Below are positions 18,103-26,040 of a DNA stretch of 64,000 nt, piece by piece. The translations under genes and the position numbers were made by a program. The stretch is from Caballeronia peredens (GTDB lineage: Bacteria > Pseudomonadota > Gammaproteobacteria > Burkholderiales > Burkholderiaceae), in NCBI GenBank assembly GCA_001544595.2, contig FCOH02000008.1:1-64000 (forward strand). Direction: 5' to 3'. The notes under the pieces were generated by a model. The model made no database searches. It saw only the letters and a program-made list of their open reading frames with translations, and was not told where the DNA came from. Every line of letters starts with the position of its first letter. Position 1 is the first letter of the stretch.

Positions 18103-19413
18103 ATGAAGTTAAAAGCAGTCGCTATCCTATCCTTTCTTCTTTTCGCATCATCTCAGTCTTTCGCTCAGTCTTCTGACATAGTGGTAGGCGACAGTGTTTC
18201 AGACACAGCTAATGACGGAAACGGCAACATCGCCATCGGAAACAGCGCAAGCGTAGGCTCAAGAAGCTACACCCCTGATAGCTCCAACATGGCAATAGGA
18301 AACAACAGTCAGGCAACCAACGGTGCGATGGCTCTTGGCTACTCGGCTGTGGCAATCGGTGGAGGCATCGCTATCGGCAACAACGCACTCGCCTTCGGCA
18401 ACGCCGTCAATATCGGAGCTTCTGGCATCGCGGCTAACGAAGGAGACGTCATCATTGGATCGGGCACGACTGGCGACAAAGGTGGCATCAGCCTGACTGC
18501 CGGCCAGATTTCGCTATCCGCGAACTCTTCCACGGACTTACCAACTGGCAATCAAATTAGCGGGCCGTCAATTCTTGTCAACAACCAAGCCGTCACGCTA
18601 AACAACGGAAACAGCGGCACCCTTCTTCTAAGCAATGTGAGTGCAGGCATCGCGAACACCGATGCCATGAATGTTGGACAGGGGCAAGCCCTAGCGCAGG
18701 CTCTCGGAGGTGGCGCTTCGTTCAATGCTGGGGTTCTTCAGCTTCCAGCCTTCACCCTCGCAGGAACCACCTATAACGACGTGGGAAGCGCATTGACGAG
18801 CCTTGATTCTCGTATCGCGGCCAACAAGGAAGCTATCGCGAGCTTGCAATCCAGCACTTCCACGACTTCTCCATCAAGCTCCACACCAGCTACATCATCC
18901 ACCACGACATCGACAACGCCACAACCGTCCAGCACACCAGCGTCATCCACGACTCCCAGCACGGCTGCAACCCCCGACGCGACAGTTCCCGCCGCAGTGA
19001 GCAACAAGGATACGATGCAAGCGGAGCGTTACACGGATGCTGCCGTGTCATCAACATTAGGTAGTGCGAATGAATATACAGACGCAAAGGTTGCAGCGGT
19101 CCAGTCCCAGTTGAACAGTCAGCAAGGCAGCATCAACGACCTCTACTCAAAGATCGGCAACTTAAAGAACCGTATCAATGGAGTAGGAGCCGCAGCCATG
19201 GCAGCTTCTTCGCTTGTGCCTTTGACTAGCAGACCCGGCACCACTCAGCTATCGGCTGCATACGGTAACTATGGCGGCCAGTCGGCAATCGCTTTGGGAG
19301 CCTTCCGCATCAATCAGAAGGGCACAGTTGCCTACAACCTGAAGGTGACAGCGGGAACAGGAGGTGGAACGAGCATAGGGGCAAGCACCGGAGTGACTTG
19401 GATCTGGCAATAA
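18103..19413 (+). CDS. Trimeric autotransporter adhesin (YadA-like), short form
   Basis: This 436-residue protein has a Sec signal peptide (cleavage near residue 21, SFAQS). A YadA/Hia head follows with GN-A repeats (NIAIGNSAS, NMAIGNNSQ, GIAIGNNAL) at about 40-110, then a neck/stalk with the NVGQGQAL-type connector. A Ser/Thr/Pro-rich linker (about 245-295), a coiled-coil stalk and a C-terminal four-strand anchor (about 365-436, ending in aromatic residues WIWQ) complete it. Trimers insert their anchors into the outer membrane and display the head for adhesion. It is short for the family. A second adhesin follows directly. Confidence 0.9.
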   Translation: MKLKAVAILSFLLFASSQSFAQSSDIVVGDSVSDTANDGNGNIAIGNSASVGSRSYTPDSSNMAIGNNSQATNGAMALGYSAVAIGGGIAIGNNALAFGNAVNIGASGIAANEGDVIIGSGTTGDKGGISLTAGQISLSANSSTDLPTGNQISGPSILVNNQAVTLNNGNSGTLLLSNVSAGIANTDAMNVGQGQALAQALGGGASFNAGVLQLPAFTLAGTTYNDVGSALTSLDSRIAANKEAIASLQSSTSTTSPSSSTPATSSTTTSTTPQPSSTPASSTTPSTAATPDATVPAAVSNKDTMQAERYTDAAVSSTLGSANEYTDAKVAAVQSQLNSQQGSINDLYSKIGNLKNRINGVGAAAMAASSLVPLTSRPGTTQLSAAYGNYGGQSAIALGAFRINQKGTVAYNLKVTAGTGGGTSIGASTGVTWIWQ

Positions 19414-19421
19414 CATCAACG

Positions 19422-19443
19422 AACCTCCTTCTGGAGGTTTTTT
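19422..19443 (+). terminator. Rho-independent terminator
   Basis: AACCTCC-TTCT-GGAGGTT stem running into TTTT, right after the first adhesin gene. Confidence 0.8.
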
Positions 19444-19468
19444 ATTTGGTTTGTTATTAGCCAGACTA

Positions 19469-19496
19469 TTGATTATTTAATTTATTTTATTAGTAT
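19469..19496 (+). promoter_or_regulatory. Promoter of second autotransporter gene
   Basis: TTGATT (19469-19474), 16 bp of pure A/T, TAGTAT (19491-19496). Confidence 0.65.
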
Positions 19497-19572
19497 ATAG
19501 AAAGTATATCATAACACTTTCTTCAATCAAGGAGCAAAGCATGGGTATATGAAAGTCAAGGAGACAACAAAT

Positions 19573-21030
19573 ATGAAAACAATCAAAACAAGAATACTTG
19601 CCGCATCTATCATCGCAGTAGTATCAACATACGCATCAGCATTTACAGTCGCACAAGCTCAGACAGTACCCGGAAGCGGCACAGCAACGGGCACCAATGC
19701 AACAGCTAATGATCAGGGCACCGCGACGGGCTACCAGGCGAACGCCGACATCAACGCAGTAGCCACCGGATTCTCCTCCCGTGCAGCACAAGGAGCCGTG
19801 GCAGAAGGCTCTTCCGCGAACGCCGCTCTCTACGGAACCGCAACAGGCTACTTCACATACGCCAATCAATACGGCGTAGCCGATGGCTACCAGGCTTCCT
19901 CGAATGGAATGTATGGTGTCGCCGTTGGACCTCATGCCTCTGCAAACGGTCAAAACGACATTTCTATCGGTAACACCGCTGGTGTGACCATGAGTAACGG
20001 CGAGAACGTCGCCATCGGTTCTGGAGCCGGCCTTAATGGCGGAAGCGTCCCAGTTACAGGAACAGTCAGCATTGGCTCAGGCGCCGGCCAAGGTATCACC
20101 AACAGCTTCGCAACTTCAATCGGCTATCAGTCCGGTGCCTATGGCGCAAACAGTGTGGCCTTAGGTGCTTACTCAACAACTAATTTGGCTAACGATGTAT
20201 CGGTTGGCAGTCCTGGCAATGAGCGAACGATTTCTAACGTAGCTCCAGCCACGCAAGGCACGCAAGCCGTGAACTTGAACCAGTTGAATGCCGCCCTCTC
20301 AGGCTTAGGAAGCAACCCCTTAGCCGTCTCCTACGACAATGCGACATTTGCCAGTCTCACCTTGCAAGGCGCGAGCGGCACCGTGATTCACAATGTTGGA
20401 GCAGGTGTAGCAGGAACCGACGCGGTCAACCTCAACCAGTTGAATCGTGTTCAGAGCAACCTGCAAAGCCAGATCAATGCTTTAGCTACCACTCCAACGA
20501 CCCCAGTGACCACTACCCCCGTCACGGTCTCATCCAACGACCCCAGCGCGATTCACTACGATAACGACAACAAGAACATCGCTACTTTAGCTGGCAGCAA
20601 CGGCACCGTTCTTCGCAACGTTGGAGCAGGAAGCGCACCGACCGATGCCGTGAATGTTGAACAGTTGAACACGAGCATCCAGGCAGCATACAGCTACACC
20701 AATAACGTGAGTGCCCAAACCCTCCAGCAAGCGAACACCTATACCGATCAGAAATTCGCTGGCTTGGATAGCCGCATTGACAATCTTGCCGGCCGTATCG
20801 ATGGCATCGGTGCGATGGCAGCAGCAAACGGCTCCAACATGTATAACAACACTTCGGCTTCCGATACACAGGTGGGCGTTGGTGTCGGAGCTTTCAGAGG
20901 AGCAGTCGGCTACTCAGTTGGTGTGTTCCATCGCTTCAGCCCAAGCCTCGTGGCAAACCTCAAAGTATCAGGCGCTACTCACGCTGGCGGAACAGCCGTT
21001 GGAGCAGGCTTCAACTACGGCTTCAAATAA
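19573..21030 (+). CDS. Trimeric autotransporter adhesin (YadA-like), second copy
   Basis: This 485-residue protein starts at the ATG at 19573 after AAGGAGAC; an in-frame ATG at 19549 would put extra charged residues before the signal peptide. A signal peptide (cleavage after AQAQ, about 29) is followed by a repetitive head of GxATGY and GxxAxA units. Two near-identical neck motifs occur (NVGAGVAGTDAVNLNQLN and NVGAGSAPTDAVNVEQLN), then coiled coil and a C-terminal YadA-type anchor ending NYGFK. It differs enough from the first copy to bind a different ligand. Confidence 0.9.
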   Translation: MKTIKTRILAASIIAVVSTYASAFTVAQAQTVPGSGTATGTNATANDQGTATGYQANADINAVATGFSSRAAQGAVAEGSSANAALYGTATGYFTYANQYGVADGYQASSNGMYGVAVGPHASANGQNDISIGNTAGVTMSNGENVAIGSGAGLNGGSVPVTGTVSIGSGAGQGITNSFATSIGYQSGAYGANSVALGAYSTTNLANDVSVGSPGNERTISNVAPATQGTQAVNLNQLNAALSGLGSNPLAVSYDNATFASLTLQGASGTVIHNVGAGVAGTDAVNLNQLNRVQSNLQSQINALATTPTTPVTTTPVTVSSNDPSAIHYDNDNKNIATLAGSNGTVLRNVGAGSAPTDAVNVEQLNTSIQAAYSYTNNVSAQTLQQANTYTDQKFAGLDSRIDNLAGRIDGIGAMAAANGSNMYNNTSASDTQVGVGVGAFRGAVGYSVGVFHRFSPSLVANLKVSGATHAGGTAVGAGFNYGFK

Positions 21031-21049
21031 GCAGTTATGCAACACTAGG

Positions 21050-21074
21050 AACCCCGCTTTTTGCGGGGTTTTCT
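21050..21074. terminator. Bidirectional terminator between adhesin and GH3 genes
   Basis: AACCCCGC-TTTTT-GCGGGGTT stem between convergent genes, with T-rich sequence on both strands. Confidence 0.8.
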
Positions 21075-21101
21075 CATGTCCTCAGCATTACCCGTCGACG
21101 G

Positions 21102-22043
21102 TCAGCTTCTCGCCTTCTTCCATGCTTCTATGTGAGCGAGCTTGTCACCAATCTCATCTTGCGTGAGCTTCCCGGACTTCAGCGCACGATTGAGCACTTC
21201 GTAGATGCGACCAACCATGTGATAGTCCAGAGCCATCATCAAGTCAGAGTTGCGGAAGATGAAGAGAATGTCTTCGTCACTTAGATTGAGCAGACTAAGG
21301 TCATCGGTTACGAGCAACGAATGAGGCTGTCTTTCCTTCGCTAAACGAATGATTTCCGGCTCCAGCAATGCCGGCCTCTTCCCTATGGAAGGATAGATGG
21401 TCTGTGAGAGCATAAGGTAGTCGTATGCCCCATGATTGTTAAAAGCCTCGGAGTGGCTGATGACGAACTCTCGCGAGCTTGTATCTACGCCTTGCTCCCA
21501 AGCTCCACTTTTGAAGTTCGCATTGCTAGTCTCTACACGGATATTTTGGGTGTGTCCTGGGAAGTGCTTCCAGCCTGGCACGATGCCGTTGTCCCTCAAC
21601 GCTTGCGCATAGGCGAGCGCATAGCGGTTTGCGACTTCAGGATTGGCACTGTAGCTGCGCCCCGCATAGATTTCTTCCTTCCGGTTCTCGTATGTGTCGC
21701 CTTGCACCCCAAGGTTCACATCAAGGCAGCGCTTCTTCAACTCAACCGCCGAAGCCCGAGCTTTCTGCATGAACACGTCAAGCGGCATCTTGGTGGATGG
21801 CGATGGTAACTCCCAGTCTTGCTTGAACCGTCTGACTGACCCACCTTCTTCGTCGGCAAATGTGGTGAAGCCCTTCGCTTTGTCCACACACATTGCATAC
21901 TCATTCTTGAAGTTCCAGTCAAAGTAGATATGGTTCTTCAGGTGAGCCGTAGTTGTCGCACTCAGAAAGAAAGGCGTGAAGTCATAGGCTTGTGCCTGCA
22001 CCGACATGAATAAGAGACAACCAGCAGCTATTATATTTTTCAT
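21102..22043 (-). CDS. Exported GH3-family (NagZ-like) glycoside hydrolase
   Basis: This 313-residue protein has a Sec signal peptide (cleavage after VQAQA, about 19). The body matches the single-domain GH3 beta-N-acetylhexosaminidase fold: DEEGGSVRR near residue 65, the signature KHFPGHT near 168, and VTDDLS near 254 with the Asp that acts as nucleophile in NagZ-type enzymes. Classical NagZ is cytoplasmic and trims muropeptides; here the signal peptide implies periplasmic or surface action on peptidoglycan or N-acetylglucosamine polymers. It has its own promoter of the element's class. A role in local wall opening for pili or transfer, or in matrix clearing, is inference. Confidence 0.82.
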   Translation of the reverse strand: MKNIIAAGCLLFMSVQAQAYDFTPFFLSATTTAHLKNHIYFDWNFKNEYAMCVDKAKGFTTFADEEGGSVRRFKQDWELPSPSTKMPLDVFMQKARASAVELKKRCLDVNLGVQGDTYENRKEEIYAGRSYSANPEVANRYALAYAQALRDNGIVPGWKHFPGHTQNIRVETSNANFKSGAWEQGVDTSSREFVISHSEAFNNHGAYDYLMLSQTIYPSIGKRPALLEPEIIRLAKERQPHSLLVTDDLSLLNLSDEDILFIFRNSDLMMALDYHMVGRIYEVLNRALKSGKLTQDEIGDKLAHIEAWKKARS

Positions 22044-22065
22044 TTATTTTCCTTGTTATACACCA

Positions 22066-22093
22066 CTTATAACAAGGAATTGAAAAACTTCAA
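22066..22093 (-). promoter_or_regulatory. Promoter of GH3 gene
   Basis: On the minus strand: TTGAAG (22093-22088), 16 bp, TATAAG (22071-22066), then the element's leader TATAACAAGGA. Confidence 0.7.
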
Positions 22094-22125
22094 GACCTAC
22101 ATATGACGATGGTGATATCGAATCT

Positions 22126-22473
22126 TCAACTTTCCGACCCTTCATCCTTCTTGACATCGGTTGCGGACTTTCCCCGCAGATAGTCTTCCAGCCGACTCTT
22201 GAAATCAAACATCGAAGGCTTGGAGGTCACACCGAGAATGATCAACTTATCGTCTACCATCGCATAGAAGACGTTGACCTTGGGCCCTTTCACGACCCAT
22301 ACGGACTCTCCGGTCTTCGGCATCTTGACGAGTTCGGAAGAAGGAGTACGCCCCTGCATAGCTTCTTTGTAAAACCTCTGGATCACGCCAAAAGCGCGCC
22401 CCGCCGCCGTAGGATCTTCTCGGACAAGCCGCTTCAACTCCTCCGTCGCGTCCGGTGTAATCAAGACGTTCAT
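22126..22473 (-). CDS. Small protein, weakly RelE/ParE-toxin-like
   Basis: This 115-residue protein starts MNVLITPDATEELKRL, followed by a helix and a beta-rich centre (VWVVKGPKVNVFYAMVDDKLIILGV). That order of elements recalls RelE/ParE toxins, but key residues cannot be assigned, so this is a weak suggestion. Its start overlaps the stop of the membrane-protein gene at 22470 by 4 bases, so the two are translationally coupled. Confidence 0.6.
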   Translation of the reverse strand: MNVLITPDATEELKRLVREDPTAAGRAFGVIQRFYKEAMQGRTPSSELVKMPKTGESVWVVKGPKVNVFYAMVDDKLIILGVTSKPSMFDFKSRLEDYLRGKSATDVKKDEGSES

Positions 22474-22868
22474 TTCTTCACCCCCATGTCATCCAGCATC
22501 TTCCCCACCTCAATGAGCGCGGCCTTTTCCGGGTTTTTGCGGATGTCTTCCAGAACTCCCTCCAGCTTGAGCCGTCTGGCGAACGCGATGCAATGAGCAT
22601 CGTCAGCGAATTGCGAGAGCTTCTCGTCCCCCTTATAGAACAAGACCTGAATAGCGATGAGAACTATGGAGGCGGCGACCAGAATCCAGAACGATGGCAG
22701 ATGCCACGAGAGCGACCAGTCTAGGTTGCCGTTCGGCGTGACTTGCGTGGCATAGATGCTAGAGAGGACGCCGATGACGACAGTCAGTCCCAGGTTCACG
22801 GCAAGTCTTAGCTTTGGATACAGTTCCGTCATCTCAAGCTCCACCGCACCGTCTGTTGGTAAAGGCAA
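22470..22868 (-). CDS. Two-TM membrane protein coupled to 22126 gene
   Basis: This 132-residue protein has two predicted membrane segments at about 23-42 and 58-78, then a ~55-residue charged cytoplasmic tail. An in-frame ATG at residue 13 is an alternative start. No family is recognised. The 4-base overlap with the next gene suggests a stoichiometric pair. If the partner is toxin-like, this could be a membrane-bound partner or effector, but that is speculative. Confidence 0.62.
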   Translation of the reverse strand: MPLPTDGAVELEMTELYPKLRLAVNLGLTVVIGVLSSIYATQVTPNGNLDWSLSWHLPSFWILVAASIVLIAIQVLFYKGDEKLSQFADDAHCIAFARRLKLEGVLEDIRKNPEKAALIEVGKMLDDMGVKK

Positions 22869-23091
22869 CGCTGGTAAGCATTCTCTTTCATGTCCTCAGC
22901 AGCCGCAACATTCGCGTCTAGCACGGACAACCCTCCTTCCTGAGAAGCAAACGCGGGCGACACCGCTTCCCTTACGGGTCAAAGCTTCGCCTCAGTCCGT
23001 CTTCCCCAGCACATAGCCGATCAGCAGCCGCGACCATCGTCCGTGTCTTCGCCTTCACTCTTCCAGATCACAAAGTTTCGTCGCTGTCAAC
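22869..23091. other. Intergenic region without a recognised gene
   Basis: GC-rich sequence between the divergent 22470 and 23197 units. I see no coding pattern in it. It ends at the palindrome/promoter cassette at 23092. Confidence 0.5.
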
Positions 23092-23142
23092 ATGCGTGAG
23101 ATTTCCACGCATCCACAAAGATATTAAGCCCAAATATAAACT
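23092..23142 (+). promoter_or_regulatory. Palindrome plus -10 cassette, copy A
   Basis: Hyphenated palindrome ATGCGTG-N7-CACGCAT (23092-23112), 19 bases, then AAATATAAACT (23132-23142) with a TATAAA -10 and no recognisable -35. The same palindrome, spacing and -10 recur at 28604. The palindrome centre lies 33 bases before the TATAAA box in both, which fits an activator site near -46. It probably controls the 23197-25608 gene cluster. Confidence 0.7.
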
Positions 23143-23196
23143 GCGAATCATTGAAACAAACAACGAATTAACCACCAACCAAGAAAGGAGAGTCGT

Positions 23197-23526
23197 ATGG
23201 AAAGCAGCAGATACATTATCGGAAAAGCATTTATTTCGGACGGGGTTCAATGCGAAATCTCCATTGAAGAGTCCGCCGAGGATGTCATTAACACCGCCTT
23301 GTTGGACTGCAATCTGCAAGGCACGGTTGATATCGAGGGTGAGGAATTGACGGTTGAGTGCTGGCGAGAAAACAAGCGGGGCAAGATTCGGAGGTATGTC
23401 ACTTACTGTGAGCCTATTCACCTTGAGTTTTTCTTGGAGAAGCTTTCAAAAAAGTATTCAGTCAAACCAGCCGTTTATTCGGTGCAGTTGATCACGATTG
23501 ATAATAACGAATTTAAGCCGTATTAA
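23197..23526 (+). CDS. Hypothetical protein
   Basis: This 109-residue small soluble protein has an AAGGAGAG ribosome site and is the first gene of a five- or six-gene cluster of small proteins. The sequence looks like a compact alpha/beta fold and no family is recognised. It is probably expressed from the palindrome-linked promoter at 23092. Confidence 0.65.
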   Translation: MESSRYIIGKAFISDGVQCEISIEESAEDVINTALLDCNLQGTVDIEGEELTVECWRENKRGKIRRYVTYCEPIHLEFFLEKLSKKYSVKPAVYSVQLITIDNNEFKPY

Positions 23527-23541
23527 CGAAAAAGGAAAAAC

Positions 23542-24396
23542 ATGGACAAGCAACAATATATTCAATATACGAGCCATATCTATGTGGATGAAGGCTGCGG
23601 TCGCGAAGATTGCGACACCGGATGGGACCCAGAACACGACTACAACGACGTTGTGGTGAGCAATTGTCACGTGAGTTGGATTCTCCGTGACGAGATCGCT
23701 GAGATTAAAATGCAACTGAAGACCGGAAGGAAATTCGACTCGACAATGTCATTTCGTTTCACGGAGCATCGTTTTGACAGAGTTCTGCTAAGAACGGCGG
23801 TTGAACACTCGGGCTATGTAATCAACGAGAACGTGGACACCTTCTGTTTGGGTATTTGGCACCAGCATTCCCTCTATGAAAACCATATGACGGCAAAGCT
23901 GCTACTCGAACTTTACTTCTTGGCGGGAGGTGATCCCGATTTGTTCATCGAATCCATCGTCGGCCTTCCTGCAATCGAAGAGTACTCACACACTATCCGC
24001 TCATTTTTGCACTGGCTTTATACGGAGTTTGATGAATTCCAGATGATGACCGGGGTTCTAAAATGGACTGTCACAAGCAAGGACAATAATTTCGCTGGCG
24101 CGGCACCGACACTCATTGGCGTTATTTCGCAGGCGCTGCACGCATTGATTTGGCACCGCTGCTTTGAAGTCTTCGCAATTAATGGGCGCATCCACGTTCA
24201 CTTCAACATCCTTGATGAATGGAGGAATGATTGCGGGGGCTGGGATAGGAAATATGAAATCGAAGGTACCCATCAAGCTGTTGAGCAACTCTTCGAAGAA
24301 ATCATGCGCGATGTCGTATATCACAACGACGAAAAGTTCAAGATTGAATATCAAGAACACACCCTCGCTAGTGATGAGGACGATACAGATGACTAA
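23542..24396 (+). CDS. Hypothetical protein
   Basis: This 284-residue soluble protein is rich in Asp, Glu, His and Cys near the N terminus (DEGCGREDCDTGWDPEHDYND), which resembles metal-binding spacing without being diagnostic. No family is recognised. Its last codons overlap the start of a 57-residue ORF by 8 bases, implying coupled translation. It is the second gene of the 23197 cluster. Confidence 0.65.
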   Translation: MDKQQYIQYTSHIYVDEGCGREDCDTGWDPEHDYNDVVVSNCHVSWILRDEIAEIKMQLKTGRKFDSTMSFRFTEHRFDRVLLRTAVEHSGYVINENVDTFCLGIWHQHSLYENHMTAKLLLELYFLAGGDPDLFIESIVGLPAIEEYSHTIRSFLHWLYTEFDEFQMMTGVLKWTVTSKDNNFAGAAPTLIGVISQALHALIWHRCFEVFAINGRIHVHFNILDEWRNDCGGWDRKYEIEGTHQAVEQLFEEIMRDVVYHNDEKFKIEYQEHTLASDEDDTDD

Positions 24397-24562
24397 GGAA
24401 AACTGCGGCACCGAAGAACAGACATTCATGATCGCCGTCGATGAGTCCGCACCTAGTCTGTCACCCATCTACGTGAGCGCGACGAGCCAAGACGAGGCGC
24501 AAAGCATCGTCAACGCAATCGTCGCCCTCTACAACACTCACAAGGAGTTGACTATTCCCTAA
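24389..24562 (+). CDS. Small hypothetical protein
   Basis: This 57-residue acidic protein starts at an ATG inside the end of the previous gene (8-base overlap). A longer upstream start in the same frame lies deep in the 23542 gene and is unlikely. Its pattern (IYVSATSQDEAQSIVNAIVALY) suggests a short beta-alpha unit. Function unknown. Confidence 0.5.
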   Translation: MTKENCGTEEQTFMIAVDESAPSLSPIYVSATSQDEAQSIVNAIVALYNTHKELTIP

Positions 24563-24581
24563 AAACTCAGAAGGAGAAGCA

Positions 24582-24863
24582 ATGAGAAAGCTAGAAGACG
24601 GTGAATTTGAAATGATTGAAGCATGTGTCGGAGCCAACATCATCATCCAACAAATGAAGCGAGATGGCCTCACGAGCTTGGACATCGCTCAGGCAAGAAC
24701 CCGTGCGTTGCTCACCGGCATGGATGGAGCGTTCCGTCGCATTTTCACGGATCAAGGACGAGCATTGATGTCTGGTGTCCTGTCCAAAGTCCTGGCAGAA
24801 AGCGACGTTCATTCAATCAACAACATTACTTACGAAAATGGAGCGATCCAGATCAACCAATGA
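24582..24863 (+). CDS. Hypothetical protein
   Basis: This 93-residue protein has a good AGAAGGAG ribosome site. It is helical with no signal or membrane segment. No family is recognised. It lies in the 23197-25608 cluster, 13 bases before the DUF1281-like gene. Confidence 0.62.
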   Translation: MRKLEDGEFEMIEACVGANIIIQQMKRDGLTSLDIAQARTRALLTGMDGAFRRIFTDQGRALMSGVLSKVLAESDVHSINNITYENGAIQINQ

Positions 24864-24876
24864 AAGGAGAGAAAGC

Positions 24877-25344
24877 ATGTCAGATATTTGCAACAACGAA
24901 TTAACGGTTAGCGGGAGGAAAGAAGAGCTTAAGCGTTTTATCGCCGCTCATTTTTTTAGCAAAGCGATGGAACCCGACGCTACACCCGCCGACTGGTCTG
25001 AGATTGAAAAGGGGTATCGGGTAAGCGTCGACCTCGATTGCAATACCGTAATTGCGATGCCGGTGAAAAACGAACCGAATCAGATGTCCCGGGACGCCTT
25101 CGCGTTCCGCGTCAATGAATGGGGCAGCAAGTGGGGTGCTTTCGACGGCTACCTTGAGTTCAGTGCGAGCGATGACAACGGCTCCATTTGCTACAACTTT
25201 GGGACGGCATATGACGGGATTCAATCAGTCATCGACAGGCTGGAGGAAAAGTATCCGCACCTCTCGTTTGACTACATCTGTCTTGGCACGGGCTATGAAG
25301 ATGAAGATGAAGATGAAGAATCGGAGAAACTGCTTGCCGATTAA
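24877..25344 (+). CDS. DUF1281/YubB-like ferredoxin-fold protein
   Basis: This 155-residue protein starts at 24877 after AAAGGAGAGAAAGC; the longer frame upstream is a shadow of the previous gene. The opening (ICNNELTVSG) and the later NEWGSKWGAFDG and FGTAYDGI match the pattern of YubB/DUF1281 proteins common on plasmids and conjugative elements. Their role is unknown; the fold is ferredoxin-like. The C terminus is an acidic run (EDEDEDEES). Confidence 0.72.
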   Translation: MSDICNNELTVSGRKEELKRFIAAHFFSKAMEPDATPADWSEIEKGYRVSVDLDCNTVIAMPVKNEPNQMSRDAFAFRVNEWGSKWGAFDGYLEFSASDDNGSICYNFGTAYDGIQSVIDRLEEKYPHLSFDYICLGTGYEDEDEDEESEKLLAD

Positions 25345-25386
25345 TAGTAAGGAAACTAAACCAAATTTATATTAAAGGATAAAACC

Positions 25387-25608
25387 ATGAAGAAATATAT
25401 CGCAATTCTTGAGATTGTCATTCCGATCCCGGTCGTAATTGACGCTGTAGACGAGGACGAGGCATATGAACTAGCCGAAGAGAGGAAAGACGAGCTTGTG
25501 GGTTCACACCCCCTCTGTCAAAACTATGAATATAGTGACTTCTCAGTGTATGAGGTCGAGGAGGCAACGGATGAGGAATGCGCCGCTGTAACCGCTGAAC
25601 ATGGTTAG
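25387..25608 (+). CDS. Small acidic hypothetical protein
   Basis: This 73-residue protein begins with a beta strand (YIAILEIVIPIPVVI) and an acidic helix (DEDEAYELAEERKDEL), recalling the DpnD/PcfM-type small proteins of mobile elements. That match is loose. It is the last gene of the cluster, followed by a terminator. Confidence 0.55.
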   Translation: MKKYIAILEIVIPIPVVIDAVDEDEAYELAEERKDELVGSHPLCQNYEYSDFSVYEVEEATDEECAAVTAEHG

Positions 25609-25655
25609 TGTTCAACCAAACCCCATGACAAAGATCTCAATAGCCGTGAATATGC

Positions 25656-25677
25656 AAGCCCCTCACGGGGCTTTTTT
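25656..25677 (+). terminator. Rho-independent terminator
   Basis: GCCCC-TCAC-GGGGC stem with flanking A/T and T6, closing the 23197-25608 cluster. Confidence 0.78.
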
Positions 25678-25688
25678 GCCTGACGCTA

Positions 25689-25716
25689 TTGACAAATACT
25701 TTTATTCTACTAAGTT
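25689..25716 (+). promoter_or_regulatory. Promoter, 16-bp-spacer class
   Basis: TTGACA (25689-25694), 16 bp, TAAGTT (25711-25716), ahead of the small regulator at 25752. Confidence 0.7.
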
Positions 25717-25751
25717 ATGTAGTAACAAGTTGTTATTACAAAGGAGACAAC

Positions 25752-25943
25752 ATGCAGACATCTAAAATCACTATGAACAGTGAAGGCAAATATCTAGCGA
25801 CGAACATCAAGCCTTGTGACGATCAGGTTATCACCAGGCTACCCAAGGAAATGAAGCAGGCTCTGCTTGATAAAACCAAAGAAAAGAACATGAGCATCTC
25901 AGAATTGACGAGAAGCTTTTATCTCCAGTTCCTCAACTCCTGA
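25752..25943 (+). CDS. Ribbon-helix-helix-type DNA-binding protein
   Basis: This 63-residue protein starts at 25752 after AAGGAGACAAC. The pattern DQVITRLPKEMKQALLDKTKEKNMSISELTRSFY, quoted here in parts (VITRLPKEMKQALLDK; KNMSISELTRSFYLQF), gives a beta strand, helix, turn and helix as in CopG/Arc regulators. It sits in front of the primase gene with its own promoter and terminator. It could regulate replication genes or the common promoters of the element; the target is not known. Confidence 0.75.
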   Translation: MQTSKITMNSEGKYLATNIKPCDDQVITRLPKEMKQALLDKTKEKNMSISELTRSFYLQFLNS

Positions 25944-25954
25944 CGCATAACAGC

Positions 25955-25990
25955 AAAAATCCCCAAGTCGGCAAACTTGAGGATCTTTTT
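25955..25990 (+). terminator. Rho-independent terminator
   Basis: AAAAATCC-CCAAGT-CGGCA-AACTTG-AGGAT hairpin followed by CTTTTT, between the RHH gene and the primase gene. Confidence 0.7.
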
Positions 25991-26040
25991 CAACTATTTC
26001 GGAGGACTCCGAGAACTTAACTAAGATATAGGGTATCTAT

